A stretch of DNA of 64,000 bases from Bacillus salipaludis (GTDB lineage Bacteria > Bacillota > Bacilli > Bacillales_B > DSM-18226). Of the stretch, positions 9,370-23,174 are shown one piece after another. The first letter of the stretch is position 1. Each line of letters starts with the position of its first letter. A program made the position numbers and the translations under genes. The notes beneath the pieces are model-generated. The model did not search any database, had not been told where the DNA came from, and saw nothing but the letters and a program-made list of their open reading frames with translations. The stretch lies in contig NZ_SMYO01000001.1 in assembly GCF_004358205.1 (NCBI RefSeq), forward strand, positions 248,001-312,000, written 5' to 3'.

Positions 9370-9430
9370 AAAAAATTGCCGAGAAAATACCCTTTCTCGA
9401 CAACCTAAGACCCCTGTCCCCCGGGGTCTT
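9370..9430 (-). terminator. Terminator region of the pyr operon
   Basis: On the minus strand a first hairpin, AAGACCCC / GGGGTCTT (9423-9430 and 9407-9414), lies just after the pyrE stop. It is followed by a second hairpin, TTGTCGAGAAA / TTTCTCGGCAA (9393-9403 and 9376-9386), which ends in six T residues. The second is a classic intrinsic terminator. Confidence 0.85.
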
Positions 9431-9438
9431 TTCATTTA

Positions 9439-10067
9439 TTATTCGAACCGCTTACTCCATTCAGCAGGATTCTTGCTCCATGTTAAAAGACTATCTTTAT
9501 CATTTTCACTAATATAGCCTTTTTCAATTGCTGATTCAACTAATGTAGCAAAATCCGTTAGGGAAACAGCAGCAATTCCTTCTTGCTCAAATGCCTCTTT
9601 TCCCTTATCAAGTCCATATGTGAAAATCGAAACAGCACCAAGCACGTCGCAGCCCGCTTCTCTTAATGCCTGAACAGCCGTAATGACACTGCCTCCGGTT
9701 GAAATTAAATCCTCAACCACAACAACCTTTTGTCCTTGTTCCGCTTTCCCTTCGATTTGGTTTCCTTTTCCATGACCCTTTGGCTTTGAACGGACATAAC
9801 ACATCGGTAAATCCATCAATTCACTTACCCAGGCAGCATGCGGAATACCGGCAGTTGCCGTGCCGGCGATAATTTCTGCTTCCGGGAATTTCTCAACAAT
9901 TAGTTGACGCAACCCATTAGCAATCGCTCTTCTTACTTCCGGATAGGATAAAGTCAAACGATTATCACAATAAATCGGGGAACGAAGCCCTGAAGTCCAA
10001 GTAAATGGTTCATTCGGTTTTAACGCTACTGCATTAATTCCTAAAAGTTTTTCAGCAATCGAGTGTT

Positions 10068-10071
<4 letters not shown>
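9439..10071 (-). CDS. pyrE: Orotate phosphoribosyltransferase
   Basis: This 210-residue enzyme transfers phosphoribose from PRPP to orotate, giving OMP. The PRPP-binding signature [14 protein letters not shown] is present near residue 118, with [16 protein letters not shown] lysines upstream ([16 protein letters not shown]). [19 protein letters not shown] near the N-terminus is typical of PyrE. The open frame continues upstream, but the ATG at 10071 follows GGGAG at 8 bases and overlaps the pyrF stop as ATGA. It is the last gene of the operon, as in B. subtilis, followed by two hairpins. Confidence 0.97.
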
Positions 10072-12454
<2,383 letters not shown>

Positions 12455-12458
<4 letters not shown>

Positions 12459-15400
12459 GCAAAAACCGCCTCTCTTTTTTTCTCGCTTGTCATCGCTTCT
12501 GTAGAGAAGTTCATCGACTCAATTACCTTTAGAATTGCATCAGCAGTATCCAATGAAGTTAAACATGGAACACCATTTTCAACAGCTTCACGGCGGATTC
12601 TGAAGCCATCGCGTTCAGGTTGTTTTCCTTTTGTTAATGTATTAATGATGAATTGTGCTTCTCCATGATGAATGACATCTAACAAGGTTTTTCCTTCCGA
12701 ACCGATTTTACCAACTACTTTAACCGGCAGGCCTGCTGCTTCCAGTACAGATGCGGTTCCGCTTGTTGCCATAAGGCGGTATCCAATAGTGGAGAAACGT
12801 CTCGCAAGCTGCAGTGCTTCCTGCTTATCTTTATCAGCAATCGTAAATAATACCGTACCAAACTTTTGAATGTTCATTCCTGATGCAACTAATCCTTTAT
12901 AAAGAGCTTTTTCTAACGTTACATCCTTACCCATTACCTCACCAGTTGATTTCATTTCAGGCCCTAAGGTAATATCGACATCCTTTAATTTTGCAAACGA
13001 GAAGACTGGAACCTTTACAAATACGCCTTCTTTTTCCGAAACAAGCCCAGGTGTATAACCCTGTTCAATGATGGATGTACCTAAAATCGCTTTCGTCGCA
13101 ATTTTCGCCATTGGCACATTGGTTATTTTACTTAAAAATGGTACTGTACGGCTTGAGCGCGGGTTTACTTCAAGTACAAAAACTTGATTACCTGCTAACA
13201 CATATTGAATGTTTAGTAAGCCGATTATATTTAATCCCTTAGCCAGTTTTACTGTATATTCAGCGAGAGTCTGTTTACACTCTTCAGAAAGAGTTTGAGG
13301 CGGATATACAGCAATTGAGTCTCCTGAATGGACTCCGGCACGTTCAATATGTTCCATGATTCCTGGGATTAATACATTTTCACCGTCACAGATTGCATCT
13401 ACTTCAATCTCTTTACCGGTCAAATAACGGTCAATTAAGACTGGATGCTCTGGATTAATTTTCACTGCATTTTTCATATAATGTAGAAGTTCTTCTTTAC
13501 GGTAGACGATTTCCATTGCCCGGCCGCCAAGGACATAAGATGGACGGACAAGAACTGGATACCCAATCTCTTCTGCAATCACAAGTGCTTCCTCTACTGA
13601 TAATGCTGTTTTACCAAGCGGCATAGGAATGTTTAGTGCGACAAGCGCCTGTTCAAATTTATCCCGGTCTTCAGCACGGTCAAGGTCCGCTAAGCCTGTT
13701 CCTAAGATTTTCACCCCATGATCTTCAAGCTTTGAAGCAAGGTTAATGGCAGTTTGTCCGCCGAATTGTACGACAACTCCGATTGGGTTTTCCAAATCAA
13801 TAATGCTCATTACATCTTCGATTGTAAGTGGTTCAAAGTAAAGCTTATCTGAGATACTGAAATCAGTTGAAACAGTTTCCGGGTTATTGTTAATAATAAT
13901 TGCTTCATAGCCGGCCTCTTTAATCGCCTTAACAGAATGGACAGTGGCATAATCAAATTCAATCCCCTGACCAATCCGGATTGGACCTGAACCTAATACA
14001 ACAACGCTTTTTCTGCCCGTTACAACAGATTCGTTCTCCTCTTCGTATGTCCCATAATAATACGGTGTTTCCGATTCGAACTCCGATGCACATGTATCGA
14101 CCATTTTATAAACTGGGACAAGTCCGGTATCTTTTCGCAATTTGTAAATATCTTTTTCCGTACTGTTCCAAAGCTCTGCAATCTTTTCATCAGTAAATCC
14201 TTTTTGTTTTGCCAAAAGGAGCAGATCCTTATCAAAAGGATTTTCAGAGAGTTTAGCTTCAAGCTGAATAATTCCTTCCAACTTCTTAAGGAAAAACAAA
14301 TCAATTTTACTCCATTGATGAATCGTTTCAATCGTTAAACCTCGTTTTAAACCTTCAGCGATGTAAAAGAGACGCTCATCCCCTGCTTTACGAATCCGCT
14401 TTTCAATTAATTCATCATCAATATCTGCTGCACCATTTAGTTCAAAATGATACACTCCAGCTTCTAAAGAACGGATTGCTTTTAACAGAGACTCTTCAAA
14501 TGTACGCCCGATTGCCATGACCTCGCCCGTTGCTTTCATTTGTGTTCCAAGTGAACGGTTTCCGGATTCAAACTTATCAAACGGCCATCTTGGGATTTTT
14601 GTCACGACATAATCAAGTGCCGGTTCAAAGCTTGCGTAGGTTTTTCCTGTTACCGGGTTTAACATTTCATCAAGTGTTAAACCTACAGCAATTTTTGCTG
14701 CCAGTTTAGCAATTGGATATCCTGTCGCTTTTGATGCAAGTGCGGAAGAACGACTGACCCTTGGATTTACTTCAATGATATAGTAATGAAAGCTGTATGG
14801 ATCTAAGGCAAGCTGGACGTTACAACCACCTTCAATTCCAAGCGCACGGATAATCTTTAATGAAACATTACGTAACAGTTGATATTCACGATCACTTAAG
14901 GTTTGACTTGGTGCTACTACAATTGAATCGCCCGTATGTACTCCCACCGGGTCGATGTTTTCCATATTACATACCACAATGGCATTATCATTTGCATCAC
15001 GCATGACTTCATATTCAATCTCTTTATAACCGGCAATACTTTTCTCAAGTAAACATTGATGAACCGGGCTGTTCTTCAAACCGCTTGTAATAATTTCCTC
15101 TAATTCTTCAGGATTATGACAAATCCCACCGCCTGTTCCTCCAAGCGTAAAGGCTGGACGAACAATTACAGGGAAACCAATTTTTTCAACAAAGGCCTGT
15201 GCCTCAGCCAATTCATGGACAATTTCACTATCAGGAACAGGCTCGTTTAATTCGTTCATTAAATTCCGGAATAATTCACGGTCCTCAGCTCGGTTAATCG
15301 CCGATAACTTTGTACCGAGAATTTCTACGCCACACTCTTCCAAAACGCCTGATTTTGATAATTCAACGGCAAGATTAAGACCTGTTTGCCCTCCAAGAGT

Positions 15401-15664
15401 TGCTAATAGAGCATCAGGGCGTTCCTTGCGAATAATGCGGCTGACAAATTCTACTGTCAGAGGTTCGATGTAGACAGCATCAGCCATCTCTGTATCTGTC
15501 ATAATCGTAGCAGGATTTGAATTGACAAGGATAACACGGTAGCCTTCCTCTTTAAGAGCGATACAAGCCTGTGCGCCTGCATAATCAAATTCCGCAGCCT
15601 GGCCGATTACAATTGGGCCTGATCCGATTACTAAAATGGAGTTAATATCTGTACGTTTAGACAT
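12455..15664 (-). CDS. pyrAB: Carbamoyl-phosphate synthase, large subunit (pyrimidine-specific)
   Basis: The 1069-residue protein makes carbamoyl phosphate from bicarbonate, ammonia delivered by the small subunit, and two ATP. It has the duplicated ATP-grasp architecture: an N-half with [20 protein letters not shown] and [11 protein letters not shown], and a C-half with [20 protein letters not shown] and [10 protein letters not shown]. The C-terminal MGS-like allosteric domain (about residues 930-1060) is where UMP acts in this family. It overlaps pyrAA by 8 nt and pyrK by 4 nt. The length is close to the Bacillus norm for the pyrimidine-regulated isoform. Confidence 0.97.
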
Positions 15665-16748
15665 GTGCTGTTACCTCCTGTTTGTTCTCTTCCATAAGCG
15701 CAATAAAATGTTCAAATAATCCATTTGCATCTTCCGGTCCTGGTGAGGCTTCAGGATGGTATTGAACGGTAAATGCAGGATATTCCAGATGCTTTAAACC
15801 TTCAACTGTCCCATCATTTAACGCAACATGCGTAACTGCTAATTTTGTATTTTTAACAGAATCTGCTTCGACAGTATAGCCATGGTTTTGTGATGTAATC
15901 GCGATTTTTCCAGTAGCAAGGTCTTTTACCGGATGATTGGATCCGCGGTGGCCGAACTTCATTTTTACTGTGTCTGCCCCGCAAGCAAGAGCAAATAATT
16001 GATGACCCAGGCAAATTCCAAATAGAGGAACCTTCCCTAATACTCCTTTTAGCATATCAATTGCTTCTGGAACATCTTTTGGGTCTCCAGGTCCGTTCGA
16101 AAGCATGATTCCATCCGGACGCAGTTGAAGGATTTCTTCAGCAGTTGTATGGTATGGCACGACAACTACATCGCAGTCACGCTTATTTAATTCTCGTAAA
16201 ATGCCGTGTTTCATTCCAAAATCTACAAGAACCACTCTTTTTCCACGTCCTGGGCTTGGATACGGATTTTTCGTAGAAACCTGTCTTACCTGATCGATTG
16301 GAAGTGTTTTGCTGCGTAATGATTCAATTACTTCATTTGCATCTTTTTCAATACTGCAGATAGCTCCTTTTAAGGTTCCGTACTGACGGATAATTCTTGT
16401 TAATTTACGTGTATCAATCCCGGCAATACCAGGAATTTTTTTCATTTGGAAATACTCATCAAGAGTAAATTCACTTCTCCAGTTTGAAGGAAAATCACAT
16501 ACTTCTTTTACGATAAATCCTTTTATTGCCGGATTAATTGTTTCAAAATCATCACGGTTAATCCCATAGTTTCCAATTAAAGGGTATGTCAATGTAACGA
16601 TTTGTCCGCAATAGGACGGGTCGGATAGAATTTCTTGGTATCCGGTCATTCCAGTATTAAATACTACCTCTCCAACCGTTTCGCTATCACTGCCAAAACC
16701 TTCACCGATAAAAATCGTTCCATCCTCTAAAACCAACTGTCTCTTCAT
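15657..16748 (-). CDS. pyrAA: Carbamoyl-phosphate synthase, small subunit (glutamine amidotransferase)
   Basis: This 363-residue subunit hydrolyses glutamine and channels ammonia to PyrAB. The class I amidotransferase triad is visible: the nucleophile Cys in [14 protein letters not shown] and the His/Glu pair in [13 protein letters not shown]. The N-terminal CarA domain begins [13 protein letters not shown]. The frame is open 8 codons further upstream, but the ATG at 16748 overlaps the pyrC stop as ATGA and has AAGGATG nine bases away. It is followed by pyrAB with an 8-nt overlap. Identification is secure. Confidence 0.97.
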   Translation of the reverse strand: MKRQLVLEDGTIFIGEGFGSDSETVGEVVFNTGMTGYQEILSDPSYCGQIVTLTYPLIGNYGINRDDFETINPAIKGFIVKEVCDFPSNWRSEFTLDEYFQMKKIPGIAGIDTRKLTRIIRQYGTLKGAICSIEKDANEVIESLRSKTLPIDQVRQVSTKNPYPSPGRGKRVVLVDFGMKHGILRELNKRDCDVVVVPYHTTAEEILQLRPDGIMLSNGPGDPKDVPEAIDMLKGVLGKVPLFGICLGHQLFALACGADTVKMKFGHRGSNHPVKDLATGKIAITSQNHGYTVEADSVKNTKLAVTHVALNDGTVEGLKHLEYPAFTVQYHPEASPGPEDANGLFEHFIALMEENKQEVTAHV

Positions 16749-18031
16749 GCTGTAACACATCCTTTTTCCCAAACTATATTTCCTTCTGCGATTGTCATGA
16801 TCGGCCAGCCCTTACATGCCCAGCCTCCAAACGGGGTGTTTTTTCCCTTTGATAAAAATTCCTCTGGGTTTATATTTTGTTCTTCTGTTAGGTTCAATAG
16901 GACAAGATCTGCCGGTGCCCCAACCTCGATTTTCCCATATGGCAGGCCAAATGCTTCTGCCGGTTTCTTTGTTAAAAACTCAATTAATTGCTCAAGCGTA
17001 ATGATATTCTTTAATACTAAGTTTGTATAAAGTAGCGGGAAAGCCGTTTCTAAGCCGACAATTCCAAATGGTGCTGCGACCATCCCTTCGCTTTTCTCCT
17101 CTGCAGTATGTGGTGCATGGTCTGTTGCAATAAAATCGATTGTTCCGTCTAAAAGACCCTCAATGAGCGCTTCACGGTCGCTGGCATCCCTTAGCGGCGG
17201 ATTCATCTTATAGTTTGCATCAAGTCCAGGAATATCATCTTGAGAAAGTAATAAATGGTGCGGGGTTACTTCCGCAGTAACCTGAATTCCTGCTCTTTTC
17301 GCATCTCTTACTACCCGGACAGATTCCTTGGTACTAATATGGCAGACATGATAATGGCAGTTTGCCGCTTCAGCAAGTAGGACGTCTCTTGCAATTTGAA
17401 CCGATTCACAAACTGATGGAATTCCATTTAAACCATTATTTTTTGAAAATTCTCCTTCATGGACACTGCCTTTATGAATCAACGTGTTTTCCTCACAGTG
17501 CGCAACAATCGCCATATCCACTTCTGCTGCCTTTTTCATCGCTTGCAGCATCATATCAGCAGATTGCACCCCTACACCATCATCTGTAAAGGCAAATGCT
17601 CCTGCCTCTTTAAGTGCCGCAAAGTCGGTCAATTCTTGCCCAAGCTGTCTGGTTGTGATTGAAGCATACGGTAAAACGCGGACACTTGCTGTTTCCTTGA
17701 TCCTTTGTTGCATCCACTCCATTTGTTCTTTGGAATCAGGAACCGGTCTCGTATTCGGCATAGCTGCGATGGTTGTAAATCCGCCCTTAGCAGCAGCTAA
17801 TGTCCCCGTTGCAATGGTTTCCTTCTTTTCTCCACCAGGCTCACGAAGATGGACATGCAAATCGATAAATCCAGGAGTAACAAGCAATCCTGCTGCATCA
17901 ATTTTACGATCAACAGCCGCTGTAATATTCTCCTCAATTTTAGTAATCACACCATTTTCTATTAATATATCTGATTGAATTTTTTCTCCATTAGATGCTG
18001 TGTAATAAGCGTTTTGAATAAGCAGTTTCAT
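16745..18031 (-). CDS. pyrC: Dihydroorotase
   Basis: This 428-residue zinc amidohydrolase cyclises carbamoyl aspartate to dihydroorotate. Metal ligands are visible in [14 protein letters not shown] near residue 60, VAHCEE, CHISTKE and IATDHAPHT. It belongs to the class I (Bacillus/Gram-positive) group. The ATG at 18031 is preceded by GGAGG nine bases upstream. An upstream in-frame TTG overlaps that Shine-Dalgarno and is unlikely to be used. Unusually, pyrB reads 41 nt into this gene. It overlaps pyrAA by four bases at the other end. Confidence 0.96.
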   Translation of the reverse strand: MKLLIQNAYYTASNGEKIQSDILIENGVITKIEENITAAVDRKIDAAGLLVTPGFIDLHVHLREPGGEKKETIATGTLAAAKGGFTTIAAMPNTRPVPDSKEQMEWMQQRIKETASVRVLPYASITTRQLGQELTDFAALKEAGAFAFTDDGVGVQSADMMLQAMKKAAEVDMAIVAHCEENTLIHKGSVHEGEFSKNNGLNGIPSVCESVQIARDVLLAEAANCHYHVCHISTKESVRVVRDAKRAGIQVTAEVTPHHLLLSQDDIPGLDANYKMNPPLRDASDREALIEGLLDGTIDFIATDHAPHTAEEKSEGMVAAPFGIVGLETAFPLLYTNLVLKNIITLEQLIEFLTKKPAEAFGLPYGKIEVGAPADLVLLNLTEEQNINPEEFLSKGKNTPFGGWACKGWPIMTIAEGNIVWEKGCVTA

Positions 18032-18935
18032 TGTTATTTCCTCCTTCAAGATTTTCTAGAGCTCTTTTTAAAGCAGCCATTCTGACATATACACCGTTTT
18101 CCATTTGTTTAAAAATTCTCGAACGCTTGCACTCAACTAGGCTGTCAGCAATTTCAACATTTCGATTGACAGGGGCTGGATGCATGATAATGGCTTCCGG
18201 CTTCATTAACTTTTCTCTTTCTATTGTAAGACCATATTGTTTATGGTAATCATGCGCTGTAAAGCTTCCTTTTTGCTGGTGCCTTTCATGCTGCACACGA
18301 AGAAGCATGACTACATCCGCTTCCTTAATGGCCTGATCAATGGGCCTAAACTTCGATAAGCTTAAACTTTGGTTATCAAACCATTCTTCCGGCCCTGAAA
18401 AAATAACTTCCGCTCCCAGTCTCGTTAATACATCCGCATTTGAGCGTGCCACCCGGCTATGACGGATGTCGCCGATAATAGCGATGTTTAAACCGGAAAA
18501 ACGGCCAAACTCTTGATAAATTGTCATAAGATCTAAAAGAGATTGTGTAGGATGATGGCCGCAGCCATCCCCGCCATTGATAATCGGGATATTTACCTTG
18601 CCCACTAATTCGTCAAAGTACCGGTCTTGCTGGTGCCGAATAACGATTGCATTTACACCAATTGACTCCAAGGTTTTTACTGTATCGTAGAGAGTCTCAC
18701 CTTTTTGGACACTTGAAGTAAGCACTTCAAATGGGATTACTTCGAGGCCTAACTTTCTTTCAGCCATATCAAAGCTGCTTTTTGTTCTTGTACTAGGCTC
18801 AAAAAACAAATTCGCGGTAAAAACCTGTTTTGCCGGCTGCCATTTCATCCCTTCTGAAAACTTCCTCGCATCACTTAAAATTTGGTAAATCTCTTCAACC
18901 TTTAATTCATTTGTTGTCAATAAGTGAGTTAACAT
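17991..18935 (-). CDS. pyrB: Aspartate carbamoyltransferase catalytic subunit
   Basis: This 314-residue enzyme condenses carbamoyl phosphate with aspartate, the committed step of the pathway. Carbamoyl-phosphate binding motifs [13 protein letters not shown] (about residue 48) and IRHQQD, plus [10 protein letters not shown] near residue 260, are clear. The ATG at 18935 yields the family N-terminus [11 protein letters not shown]; the open frame upstream is the attenuator. The reading frame does not stop at the usual place. It adds a tail ending [12 protein letters not shown] that overlaps the first 41 nt of pyrC. No regulatory subunit (PyrI) is present, as usual in Bacillus, so activity is probably controlled at transcription. 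Confidence 0.96.
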   Translation of the reverse strand: MLTHLLTTNELKVEEIYQILSDARKFSEGMKWQPAKQVFTANLFFEPSTRTKSSFDMAERKLGLEVIPFEVLTSSVQKGETLYDTVKTLESIGVNAIVIRHQQDRYFDELVGKVNIPIINGGDGCGHHPTQSLLDLMTIYQEFGRFSGLNIAIIGDIRHSRVARSNADVLTRLGAEVIFSGPEEWFDNQSLSLSKFRPIDQAIKEADVVMLLRVQHERHQQKGSFTAHDYHKQYGLTIEREKLMKPEAIIMHPAPVNRNVEIADSLVECKRSRIFKQMENGVYVRMAALKRALENLEGGNNNETAYSKRLLHSI

Positions 18936-18961
18936 AAGTTCATCCCGCCTCTCTTTTATCG

Positions 18962-19078
18962 AAAAAACACCCTGACTTTCTAGTGTCAGGGTGTAAAAAC
19001 TCTGTACTAAAAACAAGGCTATCAAACATTAACCTATCGTTTTTGTACTACACCCTTATAAGCCTCTCTGGACTTCAT
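18962..19078 (-). promoter_or_regulatory. PyrR-responsive attenuator between pyrP and pyrB
   Basis: On the minus strand the PyrR-binding loop consensus appears as AGTCCAGAGAGGCT (19074-19061). It is followed about 70 nt later by a 10-bp terminator stem, ACACCCTGAC / GTCAGGGTGT (18985-18994 and 18967-18976), and six T residues. This matches the third attenuation site of the B. subtilis pyr operon, where UMP-bound PyrR stabilises the anti-antiterminator and stops transcription. Confidence 0.93.
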
Positions 19079-19095
19079 TTAAAAGGATTTTGCAA

Positions 19096-20409
19096 TTATG
19101 CTGTTTTCTTCTTATTTTCCACTTCATCTTCGTCAAACATATTTTCACTCACCGGAGGTCTTCCAGGAAGAATAAGGTTAAGTAAAACACCGAAAATTGC
19201 TGCTAAGGCCATTCCTTGAATTTGGAATGTATCAGATACTTTAATGAATGCCCCGCCAATACCAATGACAAGGATAACAGATGAAATAACTAAGTTTCTT
19301 TTATCCCCAAAATCAATTTTACTATCAACTAACATCCTTAATCCTGAAGAAGCAATGATTCCGAATAACAGGATGGAAACACCGCCCATAACAGGTGTCG
19401 GAATGGTGCTAATCAATGCTGAGATTTTACCTACAAACCCAAAGATAATGGCAAAAACTGCTGCACCGGCAATGATATAAACGCTGTAGATACGGGTAAT
19501 CGCAAGGACTCCAATGTTTTCACCGTATGTGGTCTTTGGCGGCCCTCCAATAAGTGATGAAATGAGTGTCGCTGTTCCATCACCAAGAATTGATCGGTGT
19601 AAACCAGGATCTTTAATATAATCATGTCCAACTACTTTGCTTAAGACCAGCTGATGGCCAATGTGTTCCGATAAGGTCACTACGGCAACCGGAACCATCA
19701 GCAGGACTAAATCCAAAGTGAATTTAACTTTATAGCTGATAAACGGGAAGATAAAATCCGGAACTTCAAACCATTGTGCTTTTAATACTGGACTGAAGTC
19801 GACAATCCCTACTATTAATGCATATATATAACCAATAACGATTCCGCCTAATATTGGGATGATACTCAACATGCCTCTTAAGTAGATTGAAAAGATAATG
19901 GTTGCTGCAAGTGTCACAAGAGCCACTGAGAAATGAAGCAAACTATATTTTTGTGTCACTGGGTTATTCATCGCCATTCCAACAGCCGTTCCGGAAATGG
20001 CCAAACCGATTACAATGATCACTGGACCAACAACAACCGGAGGGAGGAGTTTCATGATCCAACGATAACCGGCCCTGCTAATGATCAGTGCGACAATTCC
20101 GTATAAAAGCCCTGCCATGAAAGTGCCAACCATTGCTGCCCCTGGACCGCCTGCTGTTTTTGCTGCAATAATCGGGGCGATAAACGCAAAGGAAGAACCA
20201 AGGTAGGCAGGAACTTTAAATTGTGTAATTAATAAAAACGCCAAGGTCCCAAGTCCGCTCGATATTAGCGCAATCGCTGGACTTAATCCAACCAAATACG
20301 GAACAAGAATTGTAGAACCGAACATTGCGAATAAATGCTGTAGACTTAAAGTCAGCCATTGTCCTGGCTTTGGAACGTCTTTTACGTCTAAAATTGGTGA
20401 GCTTGACAT
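19096..20409 (-). CDS. pyrP: Uracil permease
   Basis: The 437-residue integral membrane protein of the NCS2/uracil:proton symporter family takes up uracil. Twelve to fourteen hydrophobic segments are visible. The signature LSLQHLFAMFGSTILVPYLV lies near the start, with IAPIIAAKTAGGPGAAMVG and VTLSEHIGHQLVLSKVVG further in. GGAGGAG precedes the ATG at 20409. A second in-frame ATG at 20472, directly after the attenuator T-run, could give a 21-residue longer form. It sits between pyrR and pyrB, each junction holding an attenuator, as in B. subtilis. Confidence 0.96.
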   Translation of the reverse strand: MSSSPILDVKDVPKPGQWLTLSLQHLFAMFGSTILVPYLVGLSPAIALISSGLGTLAFLLITQFKVPAYLGSSFAFIAPIIAAKTAGGPGAAMVGTFMAGLLYGIVALIISRAGYRWIMKLLPPVVVGPVIIVIGLAISGTAVGMAMNNPVTQKYSLLHFSVALVTLAATIIFSIYLRGMLSIIPILGGIVIGYIYALIVGIVDFSPVLKAQWFEVPDFIFPFISYKVKFTLDLVLLMVPVAVVTLSEHIGHQLVLSKVVGHDYIKDPGLHRSILGDGTATLISSLIGGPPKTTYGENIGVLAITRIYSVYIIAGAAVFAIIFGFVGKISALISTIPTPVMGGVSILLFGIIASSGLRMLVDSKIDFGDKRNLVISSVILVIGIGGAFIKVSDTFQIQGMALAAIFGVLLNLILPGRPPVSENMFDEDEVENKKKTA

Positions 20410-20472
20410 TTTTTCTCCTCCAGTTTTCATAAGGGGTTTTTCTTTATTTATTAGCATGGATTTTTTTTTCAT

Positions 20473-20572
20473 AAAAAAACCTCTTTGCCCGGAATGGTAC
20501 AAAGAGGATAGAATTACCGAATATTGAGTGTATACCCGGTTTTTCCCCTTTGTCAGCCTCACGGGACTGCTA
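20473..20572 (-). promoter_or_regulatory. PyrR-responsive attenuator between pyrR and pyrP
   Basis: On the minus strand the loop AGTCCCGTGAGGCT (20568-20555) matches the PyrR-binding consensus. The terminator stem CCTCTTTG / CAAAGAGG (20500-20507 and 20480-20487) is followed by seven T residues. The T-run is directly followed by an ATG in frame with pyrP, and GAGG in the 3' stem arm is spaced like a Shine-Dalgarno. Confidence 0.93.
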
Positions 20573-20587
20573 TTAAAAGGGTGCTAT

Positions 20588-21244
<657 letters not shown>

Positions 21245-21262
21245 TCATATTCAACTGTTGTT

Positions 21263-21292
21263 ATCTTACAATACTTTTTATTCCCGTGTCAA
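21263..21292 (-). promoter_or_regulatory. Sigma-A promoter of the pyr operon
   Basis: A perfect TTGACA (21292-21287) and TAAGAT (21268-21263) are separated by 18 bp on the minus strand, just upstream of the first PyrR-binding loop. The -35 overlaps the last codons of rluD. Confidence 0.8.
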
Positions 21293-22200
21293 CGATTATT
21301 TCGTAATTGATCTAACAGCCTTTCAAAATCGGATGGAATCGGTGCTTCAAATTCCAGATATTCCTGAGTTCGCGGATGAACAAAACCCAGTACCCCTGCA
21401 TGTAATGCCTGTCCGTCAATTTCAAGTGTTTTCTTCGGTCCATACTTAGGATCTCCCGCAAGTGGATAGCCAATGTATTTCATATGGACACGAATTTGAT
21501 GGGTTCTCCCTGTCTCTAATTGACATTCTACCAAGGTAAAATGGTTATAACGCTCCAGCACATGAAAATGGGTCACCGCATGTTTGCCATCATCCACCAC
21601 AGTCATGCTTTGACGGTCCTTTGGATCCCTTCCCAGCGGTGCGTCAATTGTACCAAAATCATGCGGGATAACCCCATGCACAATTGCCTTATATTTACGG
21701 GTTACTGATTTTTCAACTAATTGATTTACTAAGCTCTCATGCGCCATATCGTTTTTTGCAACCATTAAAAGACCTGAGGTGTCTTTATCAATTCGATGAA
21801 CAATTCCAGGACGTAATACCCCATTAATACCAGATAAATCCTTGCAATGTGCCATTAGGCCATTTACAAGCGTTCCCGTTAAATGACCTGGCGCAGGATG
21901 AACGACCATTCCTCGCGGCTTATTTACAACTAACACATCGGTATCCTCATAATAAATATCTAAGTCCATTTCCTCTGGAATCACATCGAGTGGTTCTGGA
22001 TCTGGAATCGTAATCTCGATAAGATCATTTACTGCACATTTATAATTTGTTTTCACCACTTGTCCATTAACGAGGGCATTTCCATCCTTTATCCATTGTT
22101 GGACCTGTGTTCTTGACCATTCTTCATCAAGGGCAGAAATTACTTTATCAATGCGGTCGCCCTTTTGTTCCTCAAGAATGGTGTGTTCCATTTTCTCCAT
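21289..22200 (-). CDS. rluD: RluD-family 23S rRNA pseudouridine synthase (YlyB)
   Basis: This 303-residue enzyme isomerises uridines in RNA to pseudouridine. An N-terminal S4 RNA-binding domain (about residues 10-75, [19 protein letters not shown]) precedes the RluA-type catalytic domain with the active-site Asp in [18 protein letters not shown] and later [10 protein letters not shown]. The ATG at 22200 follows AAGGAG eight bases upstream. It starts inside the end of lspA (29-nt overlap), as in B. subtilis lspA-ylyB. Its exact target uridine in 23S rRNA is inferred from family, not shown. Confidence 0.93.
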   Translation of the reverse strand: MEKMEHTILEEQKGDRIDKVISALDEEWSRTQVQQWIKDGNALVNGQVVKTNYKCAVNDLIEITIPDPEPLDVIPEEMDLDIYYEDTDVLVVNKPRGMVVHPAPGHLTGTLVNGLMAHCKDLSGINGVLRPGIVHRIDKDTSGLLMVAKNDMAHESLVNQLVEKSVTRKYKAIVHGVIPHDFGTIDAPLGRDPKDRQSMTVVDDGKHAVTHFHVLERYNHFTLVECQLETGRTHQIRVHMKYIGYPLAGDPKYGPKKTLEIDGQALHAGVLGFVHPRTQEYLEFEAPIPSDFERLLDQLRNNR

Positions 22201-22663
22201 ATGATTTCTCCTTTGATTCTCTCTCATCACGCAGCATCGAAATCATTAATAAAATTACGCCGATTACTAATGCTGAATCTGCAATATTAAATACTGGAAA
22301 ATTATAACCAAAAATAAACGTATGAATAAAATCGACAACTTCCTTACGAATCACCCGGTCAATGAAATTCCCAATAGCCCCTCCAAGCATAAAAGAAAGG
22401 GAAACTCCAAGCAGCCATTTACCTTTTGCTGCTTTTTGTAAATAGTAAATTAAAGCAATAATGACCACCAAGGTGATGACGTAAAATAGCCACATTTGTC
22501 CTTGTAAAATTCCCCATGCAGCTCCTCGATTTCTATGGGAGGTAATATAAAGAAAATTTTCTATAATGGTGATGCTTTCGCCAAAATGCATTTTACTTAC
22601 AATTAGCCACTTCGTAATTTGATCCAATACAATAACAAAAATCGCAATTAAGTAATAAAACAC
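22172..22663 (-). CDS. lspA: Lipoprotein signal peptidase (signal peptidase II)
   Basis: This membrane aspartic protease of about 163 residues cleaves signal peptides from prolipoproteins after Lgt modification. Four hydrophobic helices are visible. Both catalytic Asp regions are present: [19 protein letters not shown] and [27 protein letters not shown] is also characteristic. The frame is open from an ATG at 22681, but that ATG overlaps the GGAGG site. The GTG at 22663 lies nine bases after it and gives the B. subtilis-like N-terminus, so I choose GTG. Confidence 0.95.
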   Translation of the reverse strand: MFYYLIAIFVIVLDQITKWLIVSKMHFGESITIIENFLYITSHRNRGAAWGILQGQMWLFYVITLVVIIALIYYLQKAAKGKWLLGVSLSFMLGGAIGNFIDRVIRKEVVDFIHTFIFGYNFPVFNIADSALVIGVILLMISMLRDERESKEKSYGENGTHHS

Positions 22664-22739
22664 TAAGAAATACCTCCACATTTAACATTACTTCCTTAGC
22701 ATTTTAGCATAATGAATAGCGAAACGACAATGTGATGGA

Positions 22740-23033
22740 TTAAAAAGAGGAATTTATCGGTTTTTTATAAAATCTAACCAAATACTCTGAATCTTTTGTT
22801 GACTTTAACGTGGGGATTAACTGTAATAAATCGTCCGGCAGTAATTCACCTGAAATTTCACATTGACCATATTGGCCCCTTTTCATTTTTTCCATAGCAG
22901 AATCAATATCAGCAAGTTCTTCCTCCAATATAGAGGTAATCCACTCCCGCTTACTCTTGTGTTTTAATGAATGTTCAATTTCTTCTTTTGTTTGACGGAG
23001 TTCCAAAAACAGCTTTTCCTGCATTGCATTCAT
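22740..23033 (-). CDS. ylyA: DksA/TraR-like protein YlyA with degenerate zinc finger
   Basis: This 97-residue protein has an N-terminal helical hairpin (coiled coil, residues 1-60) followed by a TraR/DksA-type C-terminal region with KRGQYGQCEISGELLP. The classical four-Cys zinc finger is reduced to a single Cys, since the second position of CxxC is Ser and the distal CxxC is missing. Its place between ileS and lspA is that of B. subtilis YlyA, reported to bind RNA polymerase and influence late-sporulation genes. The ATG at 23033 follows GGAGG by eight bases; 24 upstream codons of open frame are ignored. The function is inferred. Confidence 0.82.
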   Translation of the reverse strand: MNAMQEKLFLELRQTKEEIEHSLKHKSKREWITSILEEELADIDSAMEKMKRGQYGQCEISGELLPDDLLQLIPTLKSTKDSEYLVRFYKKPINSSF

Positions 23034-23140
23034 AGTTGTTACCTCCGCTTTCATTATTGTTTCATTATTATCCACCGTCTGACCAAAGCTGACACGGATA
23101 AACATTTGACATCAAAAACAACAATTAACGGAGGTGGAAA

Positions 23141-23169
23141 AATTTAAAAGCCCTGTTAACACAGGGCTT
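23141..23169 (-). terminator. Terminator after ileS
   Basis: A 9-bp perfect stem, AAGCCCTGT / ACAGGGCTT (23161-23169 and 23148-23156), with a 4-base loop is followed on the minus strand by TTAAATTTTT. It lies six bases beyond the ileS stop. Confidence 0.85.
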
Positions 23170-23174
23170 AATCT

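Noticed and set aside
20410..20472. Separate leader peptide between the pyrP attenuator and pyrP
   Set aside because: The frame is continuous with pyrP and has no stop, so it is an alternative start and not a leader peptide.
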